This document shows positions 11,682 through 24,400 of a DNA stretch of 64,000 nt, in pieces. The stretch comes from Misgurnus anguillicaudatus. Lineage: Eukaryota > Chordata > Actinopteri > Cypriniformes > Cobitidae. The number at the start of each line of letters is the position of its first letter. The stretch's first letter is position 1. Both the position numbers and the translations under genes were made by a program. The stretch spans positions 32,195,501 through 32,259,500 of the forward strand of contig NC_073361.2 of assembly GCF_027580225.2 (NCBI RefSeq), in the 5' to 3' direction. The notes under the pieces are model-generated. The model did not search any database, was not told the DNA's origin, and saw only the letters and a program-made list of their open reading frames with translations.

Positions 11682-14600
11682 TTATCATCAATTTTTTAAA
11701 ATTGTCAGTTAGTCCTTTCTTCCATCCCACTTCGCCCTTGATGTCTTCCAGAGCTTTAGCTTTTTCAGGCTCTTTGATTTCTTTCATCTTCTCAATGAGA
11801 AACTCCATGTGCTGAAGTGTGAACAGAGAATATGTGTTGAGTGCGATCATCTCCAGAGACTTCACACAGTTAAAAGCTTCAATCACCAGCCTGATTTTCT
11901 CTTGCTCTAATTGTTGTAGTTCTTCCTCCAACTTGTTGACTAAAGACTCACCATCCCCAATTTTGTCTTCATATTTCTTCTTTAAATCTTCATAAGTCCT
12001 CTTCTCGACTCTTGTCTTTGTTTTATATATTTTGTCTTCTTTGATGTGTTTGTTGTGGTGGCATTTATTTGTGCACACTGTGCAGTGACCACTTTTCATC
12101 ATAAAACACCATGAGAGATAGGTAATCCACCAGCATCCAGGATAGTGACAGTTCTCCTCACAGACGGTGCAGCACGTTGCCTTCTTAGCTACAGCAGGAT
12201 CAATGTTGACCTTCTCTTTGTAGCACACTTGAACTTCATACTGAAAGTTCTTATTTCTTGTGACATCTTGCTTGTTTTTTACCACAGCATTCTGAGTTTG
12301 TTTCAGTTCATTTTGTTTTATGTCAATAATGTTAACACGAGATTGGAGATTGGAGATGTTTGCTTCCAACTCCCTTCGTTTATTTAGCACATCTTGAGTC
12401 ATCTCCAAGGTTTTTGGTCGTATCATGTCAAGAAACTTGAAAAACTCTGTCATTCCTCTAAAACTGAGATTCCATGCTTGATCCTGGATTGTTTGTTCTT
12501 CTTCATCAAATGTTTCTTCCTGACAGTTGTTAAACAGAAAATAGATCGGCTGATTCATCTCATCTACAGCACACTTGACTTCAGCTTCTTTGACGGCTGT
12601 CAGGGCATTTTTAGGGCGAACACCAGTTGAGTGTGTGAAGAGTAACACAATGTTTTCAGCAATATCTTTACCAAATAAAGACTGAACAGCATCAAATATG
12701 TAGTGTTGTCTCTCAGAGAGTCGATTTTGATCTGCCTTCATCACAAAACACACTGCATTGATTTCACTGATCACATCTTCAGATGTACATAAACGTAATA
12801 AAGTCTCTGCAATCTCACGATCATAGTGAGCTCCACGAGTGTCTCCATATCCTGGTGTATCAATGATTGTTAAATCAACTGAAGTCTCTTGTATATAAAC
12901 ACCATAGACAGTCACATCAGAGGTCTGACTGTAAACTGATTCTGGGTCATTCTGATCGTCTGTGATCTCAAACCAAACTTTGTGTTTTCTCTTAACATCA
13001 CAGATGTAGTTGATCATAGTATTGATGAGAGTTGTTTTTCCACTGCCTGTTTCTCCCAACATCAGTATGATATTATGAGCTTTATCTGTGTCTCTCTCAC
13101 CAAAGATGATTTTTCTGTATGACTTTGATTGATCCAGATTATCTGTTGTTGATTTCAGACGATATCGAGCAGGATTTCCATCTTTCTTTTGGTTGCTTTT
13201 CTTCATGAGTGCATCAATTTGCCGCAATTGTTTTGACTGAGTCTTTTCTCTGTAGTATTTAAACATAAAATAAAAATTACAAAGTTTATTATATCAGATG
13301 TAGTCATATATTAAAGGGATAGTTCTCTTTAATCCTCTGGGGTCCAACCATTTTGGGACATTCAGTGCTTCTGACATGCTCTTATATTTAGTCTTTTTTT
13401 CAGTTGCTTTAAAACATAATAATGGCTGCCACATAACACTGCGAATGAAAATTGTGTCATCACTCACTCATCATCATGTTGTTCTAAACCTGTATGAATT
13501 AATTTTTTCTGATAAACACAAAAGAAGATTTTGAGAAAAATGGTAAACACACAGCAGACTGTGACCAATGACTTCCATAGTAGGAACAAAAAAATATGAT
13601 GGAATTTAATGGGTACCATCACCTGTGTGCTTACCATCATTTATCAAAATATTTTCTTCATCATTTATCACAATACTTTCAGAAAAAATAAATTCATACA
13701 GGTTTAGAACAACATGATTATGAGTAAATGATGACACAATTTTAATTTTAAAGTGAAATATCCCTTTAAAGAATATTTGATGTTTTGTTTTGTTTGTTCA
13801 GTGAAGAAGCAAAATTGTATATATATGAAAAAAACAGTATAATCTCTGTGTGAAAACTGAATGTGATAACTGAAGTGTGATGGCATTTTTATGTGCCTAT
13901 AATGTTCTTTATTAGTAAAGCTTCTTGAAGAGGTTTTGCTCATAAATGTTTCAAATAAAGTACAGCTGTGGTTTAGCTGCATGCTGCAAACTGCTGCTAA
14001 CATCCTGCCAACACACTGCAAATGCGTCCGGTGTGTAACAGATATCAGAGTCGTTTAGTGGTATTTGGTGGCATGTTGCTATGGAGTCCATTGGTGTCGG
14101 CTACATAAGCACAGCCACTTGGTTAAGTCTTAAAGTACCCCTGTGCTCATTTTTTTTTTTTTGGTGTTGTTTATATGTCTATGTGGTGTTTTTAATATGC
14201 TTTAAGACAAACCAAATGCAAATTCATTATTAAGCGCCATTGTATTTGGGGCTCTAGACTCATTTTTCCTACTAGTCACACTTAAAGTTTGGTTGACCTC
14301 TTTTTTTGCAATCAGTTTTGCATTGATGTAAAAATTGACGTGACAGTCCTATAAAGAATATATAACAAATGTATTATTGTCATGGGTGTGTGCTGATTAC
14401 TGCTGAACAGCTGCATGATGCACTGCAGTGATGGAACTAAAGTAAAAAAAATTGGGTGGCCCAGACTACTTTAGCGGGTCCATGGTACTTGTATGAAAAC
14501 GATGTGTAAACCTGTATCATAAGTTGTGTACTTTGATACTAACACAGCAATTTTGACTAATGTTTATGTGTATTTGTCTTTTTAAGCCAAAAAGATATGA

Positions 14601-15280
14601 AGATTAACTAATTTAAGCACTTCAGGCAATCTGTGGTTATGAAGTGCAATGCTTCACACTTTCAAGTTCAAGACAGCAGTCCAGTCCGACACAGTCAATC
14701 TAATCATCATATAGTAAAAAGATCAATTTAACAACAAAAACATGCCAAATAACGGCAAGTGAATTATTGGAGGGAGTGAACGTAGCTTTAAATTTGGGGT
14801 GGCACCCAGGACAGTAAAGAGTTGTGCACGCTTAAAGTGACAGAAAATCTGCTGATGTTTGTTTAATTAATTTTAATAATAAAAAAAACATTTATATAGT
14901 AAATACTACAAAGTAAAAAAAATAAGTTTAATCCTCTGGCTGTGCAAGTCTTTTCAATCTAGCCTACTGTTTTAAAGTTTACCCAGTGAAGAGTTAATAC
15001 AACTTATAAAAACATTACTTATTTGATAAGTTAAAATAACATAAAAAATGTATGTTCTGTCTTTGTGAATCTGTTATGCACATTTATAATTCAGATGCAT
15101 AGTTTCATCTTAAATTAGACAAATGCTTTAGCATGAATTTAAAATCCAGTGTAAGTTTGGGGGACTAAGGAACAAAATGTACTCTTACAGTGTTATTTGC
15201 AACCACCTTAATGTGTAAAACAACCATGTTTAATGATGTTTGTAGTCTTACCTGTGTGATGATAATGAAGAATGTGCCAT
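11677..15280 (-). CDS. GTPase gene 1: AIG1/septin-like P-loop GTPase with Cys/His module
   Basis: Spliced minus-strand gene. Exon 2 is 15322-15252 with ATG at 15280-15278 (29 coding bases, then GTAAG); exon 3 is 13249-11677 after the acceptor TACTACAG. Together they give 533 residues. The P-loop GETGSGKT is near residues 75-82 and DTPGYGD near 140-146. A normal N/TKxD is missing; the strand that should carry it reads FTHSTG (214-219). A coiled coil (about 290-345) leads to a double Cys/His module (about 369-410), [13 protein letters not shown] then [14 protein letters not shown], and a second coiled coil (about 415-475). The family is probably AIG1/septin-like TRAFAC GTPases; nucleotide binding is inferred, cellular role unknown. 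Its C-terminus is 18 residues longer than those of genes 2 and 3. The ATG choice rests on conserved exon 2 in all three genes. Confidence 0.82.
13315..13765. mobile_element. TTAA-flanked foldback MITE in intron 2 of GTPase gene 1
   Basis: The ends AGGGATAGTTC and its inverse (A)TATCCCT are flanked by TTAA (13311-13314 and 13766-13769). Inner arms with CATGTTGTTCTAAACCTG and its inverse pair up. This fits a Kolobok or piggyBac-type TTAA duplication and a repeat common in cyprinids. Confidence 0.85.
13770..15240. other. Intron 2 of GTPase gene 1, remainder
   Basis: AT-rich intron sequence with no other exon, RNA gene or terminal repeat that I can support. Confidence 0.5.
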
Positions 15281-15573
15281 GGCTGTTTTCAGATCCGAGA
15301 CTTTTTCAGGAGTTGTCTGATGCTACAGTACATATGACACATATTTAAACATATGCCAATTTATCAATATACTACATTAAATTAAATTAAATTAAATAAA
15401 TAAAAAAATATTTAAAGGAATACAAACTGATGTTTTGTAAATGGATACAGTATAAAAGCTACCTTTGTAATTGTATGCCTTTAAACAATGCTTGTCACAA
15501 ATTGTAAATAATGTCTTGTATTCAAACATACATTAGTTTAAGAACATGATTCAGTTGAAGTCAATCTACTTAC

Positions 15574-15685
15574 AGTGTGATCTGGTTTCAATAGTCCTTC
15601 CTCTCCATATAACAAAAAAGCGTAGATCAGAAGATGCATTTATATACTGACGGCGAATCCATTTACTCAAGGTCATGTGATTTAG
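15574..15685 (-). promoter_or_regulatory. Promoter and non-coding exon 1 of GTPase gene 1
   Basis: On the minus strand TCATGTGA (15673-15680, palindromic E-box of the MITF/TFE/USF type) is followed after 27-30 bp by a TATA box (about 15646-15641, TATATAAATG). Exon 1 ends at 15574 with the donor GTAAGTAG. The same order and spacing occur in genes 2 and 3. Confidence 0.75.
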
Positions 15686-15689
15686 TGGA

Positions 15690-17227
15690 AACTCTGTAAC
15701 TTAACTCATGTTTTCTTTTAAAGACATTTGCTGAAAAGCTTACACCAGCCTGGCATTGGCCTTTTCAGCTTTCAATTGATATGTACACAAAGCTAACAAT
15801 TCCAAAATGACTATAGGCTGGTGGCTCTAACATCGAATATTATAAAATCCTTTGAGAAAATCTTAATTTGAGAAACAGGCAAGGTAGTCAGGCTCTTTGT
15901 AGATCAGTATCAATTTGCATATAAAAATACCAATGACACTGTCAAAAAAAGTAAAAATTTGTGAAAATAAAGCATTTTAATTACTGACTAATAACCATTC
16001 CATTGTCATTAAAGTGAAATTACTGAGCCAAAACATTAGAGCCTGATTTTTTTTTTACAAGAAAACATCTCAGATGCACTTTTACATTTGTTTTGCATCT
16101 GAACTCCTTAATTCTTTTATGCATTGATATGATGACCTCTCTCAACAGGTCATGTAAAAAAATATCTTAGGAAAAAAGTGTCTGCTAAATGCCTACATGT
16201 AAATGTCTAAATGTAAATATGATCTAATTCTTTAAAGTGACATATCTTTAAAATTATTATAATGGGAATTGTGATCTTCAGCTCAAAATAAATGTTTTAT
16301 AAAGTACTTGTTTATGTTTCCTTTAGTTCAAATCATTCACCTTTGCATTATAATGTTAAAGGTGAATGTTTATGATTTGCTTAAATACTTATAATTACCA
16401 TTACAGCATATCCAGAGCTACATAAATGTGGATAATTAGCATTGGAGGGGTAGGTGCTCAAAATATTAAAAGGGCACATTCCTCACTGACATGCATGCAC
16501 ACAATTGAAACAAATAATAAAGCAAAACAGAATAGAAATTACTAATATTTTTCTTTTTTTACCTTGTAAAAATAGAGACAGAAAATCTATATTGGCCGAG
16601 TTTTATACACTTTTATATTTATTTTTATGCATTTGGCAGACGCTTTTATCCAGCGACTTACAGTGCATTACAGTGCAAACATTTTGTGTGTATGTGTTGT
16701 CAACAGTTTTGATATTATATGATATTATATATTGCATTGTGACATTAAGTTATCATTAGGTTGACAGGCTCGTGCTGCTGTAGCTACCGTTACTTGCATC
16801 TAATATTCTAGAGAGGCTGAAAACAGCAATATAAAGAAAAGCTGGGCATGCTTTCTTCACATTATTCTTGTAAAATAATAATAAGTAGCCTAAAGTTAAC
16901 AAGCTGTAATGCTGGGTGATTTAAAGCAGGCAGAGGATCCAAGTGCAGTATATTTATTATAAAAGAAAATCCATGCAGGTAGATACGAACATAATCCAAA
17001 ACAGGAACTGGAAAACACGAACAAGAAGGAAAAATTACACATTCAACGACCGACATCAGACTTCTTCTTCTTTCGTTTTCTGGCGGACTGGTGAACTAAG
17101 CACATACTGCCACCTATTGTTTCGTATTATCCATTTCCTCATTTCATGTGCATTAAAAAAACAGAATTCCGGTATAAGCTGACGCTGCGTCTCCAGCTCC
17201 CGACATCAGACTAAACAAACACTAGGG
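15690..17227. other. Intergenic DNA with SINE fragments
   Basis: Two short pieces match the shared tail of fish tRNA-derived SINEs: GTGTCTGCTAAATGCCTACA at about 16179 and TTATGCATTTGGCAGACGC at about 16623. The rest is AT-rich and shows no gene. Confidence 0.6.
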
Positions 17228-17230
17228 TTA

Positions 17231-17484
17231 TGCTGCGTTCCAGACAACCTGTAACCCGTAAATCACGACTTCAAAACCACGACTCACGACTCTGAACTGG
17301 GAGTACATCGATCTAGTACGAGTTCACGGGTGGGCAGTGACGGGTTTGACTGCCATTCCAGTGCACTTTCACATGTAGAAGGTTGTAAAAACACGGGTTA
17401 CAGGCTGCCTGGAACGCATAGAGGCGTGAGTCGTGGTTTTGAAGTCGTAATTCACGGGCTCCAAAACCTGCCTGGAACACAGCA
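17231..17484. mobile_element. PIF/Harbinger-type MITE, 254 bp
   Basis: Inverted ends TGCTGCGTTCCAG and CTGGAACACAGCA are flanked by the trinucleotide TTA (17228-17230 and 17485-17487), the target duplication of Harbinger elements. Inner inverted pieces include GACTTCAAAACCACGACTCA and its partner near 17430. Confidence 0.88.
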
Positions 17485-17646
17485 TTAGATACACAGAATA
17501 ATCAGGGCGAACAAGACACACCTGGTGAACAATCAGCACACAGACCAATGAACAAAAGAACTAGGCCTACTCAGGACTACAAAAATGAAAGACACTGACA
17601 GAACTTTAAAAAAGAGCAAGGGACAGGGGAAACACAGACAGAGTTC

Positions 17647-18270
17647 ATTAAAGAGCATACTGCTTTGGTCAATGCCGACTTAAGGGGATCCTCCCTGGAC
17701 CGTGCACTTTGGCCCTGTCCCAAATGGCACACTCCGGTCTTATGGACTTCCTCAGTCCACACTTTGATGACATCATGTAGTGCAGACCTTAGGGACCCTT
17801 GACACGAGTAGACTAAGCGAGCACAATTTAAGGCCATGAGATTGAAAGTCCACATGAAGTGCTTCATTTGAGACAGGGCCTGTTTCATAGTAGAGCATGG
17901 GTGATGAATCTCCCCGGAAGAGCAGGCACATGCGGGTGTGGGGTTGGGTGGGTTCCCTTTACCCCTGAAAGACCGAAGTGCCCTTTCTGTCAAGGCATTT
18001 TTTGTAATTAAATGCCCTTCTGTGAAGGCCTGTCCAATCTAACTATTAGTATAATTAAAGAAAAATATTTTAGCGATAAATAAAATGAGTCACATGATGA
18101 CCTATTGACCTTTCACCTGACAATCTCTTCTGGGATGATCCCTCACTTACAGCCCGAGCGCGCTCACATGCTCTTACTACGACACAGGCCCTGTACCAAA
18201 TGTCGCACTTCATGTGGCATCACAGGGAGGATCCCCTCGAGTCGGCATTGACCGAAGCGGTATGCTTGTT
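17647..18270. repeat. Foldback repeat with nested MITE
   Basis: The left arm (AGCATACTGCTTTGGTCAAT, about 17655) is the inverse of the right arm (ATTGACCGAAGCGGTATGCT, about 18247), followed inward by matching GGATCCTCCCT segments. Inside, GGCCCTGTCCCAAATG (about 17712) and its partner CATTTGAGACAGGGCC (about 17867) bound a smaller MITE. The open frame over this block is treated as chance. Confidence 0.7.
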
Positions 18271-18481
18271 AACGGTACTGGTTATAAAAAGGTGAAAAAG
18301 AAATGTTCTTTATAGAACCTAAAATGGTTATTGAAGAACCTTTAAGCACCTTTATTTTTAATCATCTGTAAACATTAGTTAAGCACTGATCCACAGATGC
18401 AAGTACATTATTTATGTTTTGCTAAATATACATTAAAATCATCTGGGTTTATATGTTTGCAGTTGGTGCTTATTTTACTCT

Positions 18482-21400
18482 CTACTTGATGTTTTCCAGA
18501 GCTTCAGCTTTTTCAGGTTCATTGATTTCCTTCAACTTCTCAATGAGAAAATCAATGTGCTGAAGTGTGAACAGAGATTCAGTGTTGAGTGCGATCATCT
18601 TAAGAGACTCCACACAGTGAAAAGCTGCCATCACCAGTCTGATTTTCTCTTTCTCTGATTCTTGTAGTTCTTCCTTCAGTTTATTGATAACAGACAGACA
18701 GTCTTTAATTTTGTCTTCATATTTCTTCTTTAAACCTTCTTTAGTTCTTGTCTCAGTCTTTGTCTTTGTTACATATATTTTGGCTTCTTTGACATGTTTG
18801 GTGTAGTGGCATTTATTTGTGCACACTGTGCAGTGATTATTTTTCATCATAGTACACCATGAGAGATCACTGACCCACCAGCATCCAGGATAGTGACAGT
18901 TCTCCTTACAGACGGTGCAGGTCAGTGCTTTTTTAGCTACAGCAGGATCAATATCAACCTTTTCTTTATAGGACACTTCAACTTCATACTCAAAGTTGTT
19001 ATTTCTTCTGACATGTTGCTTGTGTTTCTCTAGATCTTCTTCAGTTTGTTTCAGCTTATTTTGCTTTTCTTTCATCTTTTGAACATGTGTTTGAAGATCA
19101 GAGATGTTTGGCTCTAACTCTTGCCGTTTCTTCAAAACATCTTGAGTCAGCTCCAATGGTTTTGGTCGTATCATGCCAAGAAACTTAAAAAACTCTGTCA
19201 TTCCTTTAAAACTGAGATCCCATGCTTGATCCTCAAATGTTTGATATTTTACATCAGATGTGTCTTTATCACAGTTGTTAAACAGAAAATAGATCGGCTG
19301 ATTTTTCATCTCATCTACAGCACACTTGATTTTAGCTTCTTTGACGGCTGTCAGGGCATTTTTAGGGGGGAAACCAGTTGAGTGTGTGAAGAGTAACACA
19401 ATGTTTTCACCAATATCTTTACCAAATAAAGACTGAACAGCATCAAATATGCAGTGTTGTCTATCAGAGAGTCGATTTTGATCTGCCTTCATCACAAAAC
19501 ACACTGCATTAATTTGACTGATCACATCTTCAGCTGTCCATAAACGTAATAAAGTCTTGGCAATCTCTTTATCATGTTCAGCTCCACGAGTGTCTCCATA
19601 TCCTGGTGTATCAATGATTGTTAAATCAACTGAAGTTTCTTGTATATAAACACCATAGACAGTGATGATGGAGGTCTGACTGTGAGCTGATGATCTGTCG
19701 CTCTGATCGTCTGTGATCTCAAACCAAACTTTGTGTTTTCTCTTAACACCACAGATGTAGTTGATCATAGTATTGATGAGAGTTGTTTTTCCAGTGCCTG
19801 TTTCTCCCACCATCAGTATGATTTTATGAGCTTTATTTGTGTATCTTTTACCAAAGGTGATTTTTCTGTATGTCTTTGATTGATCCAGATTATCTGTTGT
19901 TGATTTCAGACAGTACCGTGTAGGATTTCCATCTTTAACTTTATTGCTGTTCCTCATGAGTGCATCAAAGTGCCACACTGTTTTTGTATATCTGTAGTGT
20001 TAAACAGAAAAGAAACACAATAATTATATACATCATTTTTTATAGTCATGTATTAAGGTGTGTATGAACATGTTTCATTGTGTAATATTAAAGTCATCAT
20101 TAAATTAAAAACTTTATTTTTTTATTGGAATATTGTAGTGTGTTTTTTTAGAATTGACTTATATGTGCACTTTTTTTAAACATGGAGACATGGGGAGCTG
20201 TAGGACTAGTCGGAGTAATGGGCATGCTAAAGGTTATGAAACTTATTGTTCGTAATGCAATGTGATGTCATGAGAATACGTGTATATATTTACGTTACAG
20301 TGTGATTGTACCACACACGTACATTTACTTACATATTAAAACACACTGAAGCGTATAATATCAACATTTTGACAGGACTAATACATGAATTATTTATGTA
20401 TTAACAGCTTTACATCAAAGTTATTCCTATTATTCTATATTAAATTTGCGGGCATTGCAATTCTTACTCATATTTATGACATTTCTGACTTATTTAAGAC
20501 CAATTTACCTTATGAAATGTCTATAAAATTCAGAGAATTACACAATATTAAACAAGATTTACTGTTACACTTTAAAACCTTGTAATGAATAAAATTTTTT
20601 GTAAAAATTTAACTATTTTGTAATATTTAGTTAGTTTGCCATGACACACAAAAGTTGTTTTCTTCTATGCTGTCTTCTATACAATAATAATTACACCAAA
20701 ACACAACATAAAGATGTTACTTTTATTCATTGTATGTAAACCACATTTTTTAAATTCAGGAACAGATCCAAATTCAGCCCTTTGTCCAGCAATCTTGGTC
20801 CGAGTTCTCGTCAGCGATCGTAAACGTCACACTTGATCTTCTCACAAAAACTTTCCGCCTAATTCACAACACATACGTACGCACATGAATTTGTTCCTAT
20901 ACTTGTTCTCACGTTACACTGAAAAAAAAATGTTAATCAATTAATCAATTTTTTAAGGTAAGTGGTTGCAATCAATTTATTTAAGCTACATTTAAACAAA
21001 AAGATTAGTAACGTAAAACAAAATATAAAACATTTGTTTAAATGTAGCTTAAATAAATTGATTGCAACCACTTACCTTAAAAAAATTGATTAAATTCAAT
21101 TAATCTTTTTTTTTTCAGTGTAACGTGAGAAAAAAGCTGAATCCCAAACCGCCTACTTCCATACTATATAGTATGCAAAGTAGCGCTTTTTACATACTAC
21201 ACTGAAAGAAATGATTCATTGAATTTAATCAATTTTTTTAAGGTAAGTGGTTGCAATCAATTTATTTAAGCTACATTTAAACAAAAAAGATTAGTAAAGT
21301 AAAATCAAATATAAAACTTTTGTTTAAATGTTTTAAAAATTGATTGCAACCACTTACCTTAAAAAATTTATTAAATTCAATGAATCATTTTTTTCAGTGT

Positions 21401-24400
21401 ATATAGTATGGAAGTAGGCGGCTTGGGACCCAGCCCAAGTATAGGAACAAATTCATGTGCATGTATTTGGAGTGTAATACATAAGTGGACGCGTACACGA
21501 GGTTGGTAATTTGCATAAAACACGCCCAAACCAGCTCCATATAAGGGCTTTCTGCACCGCAGCGCTGGTCCATAGAAAAATTTAGAGCAGTTTGTCAAAG
21601 AAGCAAAAGACCTCGAAAAGAAAAGTTCCATTTTGCTTTGCATTTTTTATTTGGGAGGTTTTGCTGTCCGCTGTTCGTGGACACCCATCTACCAGGTGGG
21701 ACAGAAGGTGTGGTTGTCCACCAAAAACATCTGTCTGCGCCTCCTCTGCAAGAAGCTGAGTTCCAAAACTTCCAAGGAAGTTGAATGATTGAGGAGAACA
21801 AATTGTTGAATAAAATCGTTCAGTTGTTTTCTTTGTGCACAAAAGCGATCTCATCGTTTCATAATATTATTATTGAACTACTGATGGCACATGGACCTTT
21901 TTGGCGATGTCTTTTATTCTTTTCTGATCTTGAATGTGAAAATCAAACTGCAGTGCATGGGACAGTCACAAGCCTCTCGGTTTCATAAAAAATATTAAAA
22001 CATGTATTCTGAAGGCAATCGATCGACTTGATGGTTTAGAACGACACAGGGGCACAAGGACTTAAGCCTTGTCCGTGAAACCGGGCAATAATGATATTTT
22101 GAGATGAAATGTTCAGACAAAATGTAAATGTGATTAAATGTGATTAATTAGATTAAAAGTACAAAAAATTAACTTATAACTGTACAATAAATCCAACCGT
22201 GCAATACTTGATTGTATATTTTCTCCTGTATATTTTCATTAGTAGACTATTTTTGCACGTAATAATAAAAAAATATAATGTATAATTATTAGAATAAAGC
22301 AATAACGAATCCCCACGCCTAATCCTAACCTTCAATAGGGCAAAAGCAGATCACGAAAACAATTATGAAAGAGATTGGATAAGAATTTACGAATTGCCAT
22401 ATGATTGTGTTGTGTATTTGGATATTTTGTGAGTATTTGCAGTGCATTTGCAGATGTTTTTTTATTTGTGATGCATTGAGCTCTTACACCAACCCAGGGC
22501 TCCAGACTGCGACCAAATGTTTGTATTTTGCAACCAAAAATTTGAGAGTGTGCAACTGAATTTTACATCCAGTCGCACATGTGCGACCAGTAAATTTGCC
22601 TCCCCCGCCCTCTGTATTTTTTATACATTAAACGTGGAAGGGGCACGTCAATGAGCAATGAAATGAGCAATGCACATGCACGCAAACAAACACACACACA
22701 CACACACCCATCCCCCCCCACACACACACACAAACACACACACACACTGAAAAAACGAACTTTTTGGTGTAGTAATATTTATTAGATTAAAGGCGGAGTC
22801 CATGATGTTTGAAAGCCAATGTTGATATTTGAAATCACCTAAACAAACACGCCCCTACCCCAATAGAATCTGGACCTTCTGTTGATAGACCCGCCCCACA
22901 CATACGCAACCCGGCATTTGATTTGATTTGATTGGCTATAAGTGTGTTTTGGTAGTCGGCCCGTCTCCTTTTCCAACGCGTTTTTCAAACATCGTGGACT
23001 CCGCCTTTAACTCTCATAATTTCTACATAATAATATTAACATTTATTGAGAACTAGATTTTCCTAAGTAAAATGATGATAAATACACAATTAATTCATGT
23101 AAAAAATGAACTGTGTTGGAATAGTAAGTCTTATTAGATATTTTCTTGTATGATTTAACTTTTATAGTCACTGCACATAGTCCTAAAATAATTAAGTACA
23201 TTTTAATCAAAAACTTTAGCTTATCTTAGTTCATTTTACTTAAAAATATTAAATCCATTACACTAAAAAAATCAAAGTAAAATTTACTTACATTTATTTG
23301 CACATGTTGTAAGGAATACCCACAATTCTTTGCGCCTGAATATTTTTATTTTTTAAGCTTTATCACAGAATAAGAACTGATAAGAACTTTAACTACTTAA
23401 ATATTTGTTAGCAAAATGTCATAAAGGTTTAAGCTCTTATATTATTGATGTTGTTTTGTTGTAAATAATAATTTTGTGAAGTCACCGTTCAGGTGATCAG
23501 TGTTTCTTTACATGAACCCTGTTCAGAACAGTGTATTGTAATTCTCTCCACAGTGCTGATAATGCATGTCATGCGTTTCTGTTCCGAATCAAGTTTATTC
23601 AATGACTGACTTGTCTTCAGTCATGAATTGTGTGTTATAATGCCATTTATAACACTTAAAAGAACTATGTCCATATTAATATGTTAAAGAAAATAACAAA
23701 CAGAAAATACGATTTATTTAATATTATTAGGACAGCAATGCTTAAATTTTTAAAAAAAACCTAATAGACTTTACCTAAACGATTAAAATGAATCTAACTT
23801 CTAAATAAAATAATTAAGTAACATTTAATTAATTATTTTACATATGTTTTATCATGCAATTTTAAGTAAATTTTATTTGATTTTAGTAGGTAAGTTTTAC
23901 TTATAAAAAAGCAGTAAATTTTACTTAAAAAAAGTTCGTGCAAATTGTTACGAGGATTTTTTAAAGTAAATTTTACAAGTTGTTTTTTTCAGTGCACACA
24001 CTCGCACACATACTCATGAGAATGCTGGTGTCATACAAAATTCATTTACAATTACTTTTTTGCCAGTTTTGTTAGTCTGGAGCCCTGGCTTTGAATTATT
24101 AGGAATTTGTACCTTCCTGAGAAAATAACTGGCTAATAGATAGCACACTAGTGAAACTGAAGAAGCCTAACATTTAATGCACTTATCATGTCTTTTCAGT
24201 GTCTGTAAATATAACTGTTCTGCAGGGTGAGCTAAATATACATCTTGAACTAACAGACACTCTATAGTCACCCATAAAGACTTTTTATTCCACTGTTTTC
24301 ACTGTTTACTATTTGTACTGTCATGACAGCGATGGTGCTGTCGTTTACCTTGTTGCATCTTCAAAAGTGCAGAATAAAATGTGACACTGAATTTGAAACA

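Noticed and set aside
17577..17993. 138-residue minus-strand open frame
   Set aside because: It overlaps a foldback repeat and a nested MITE; no domain and no splice context.
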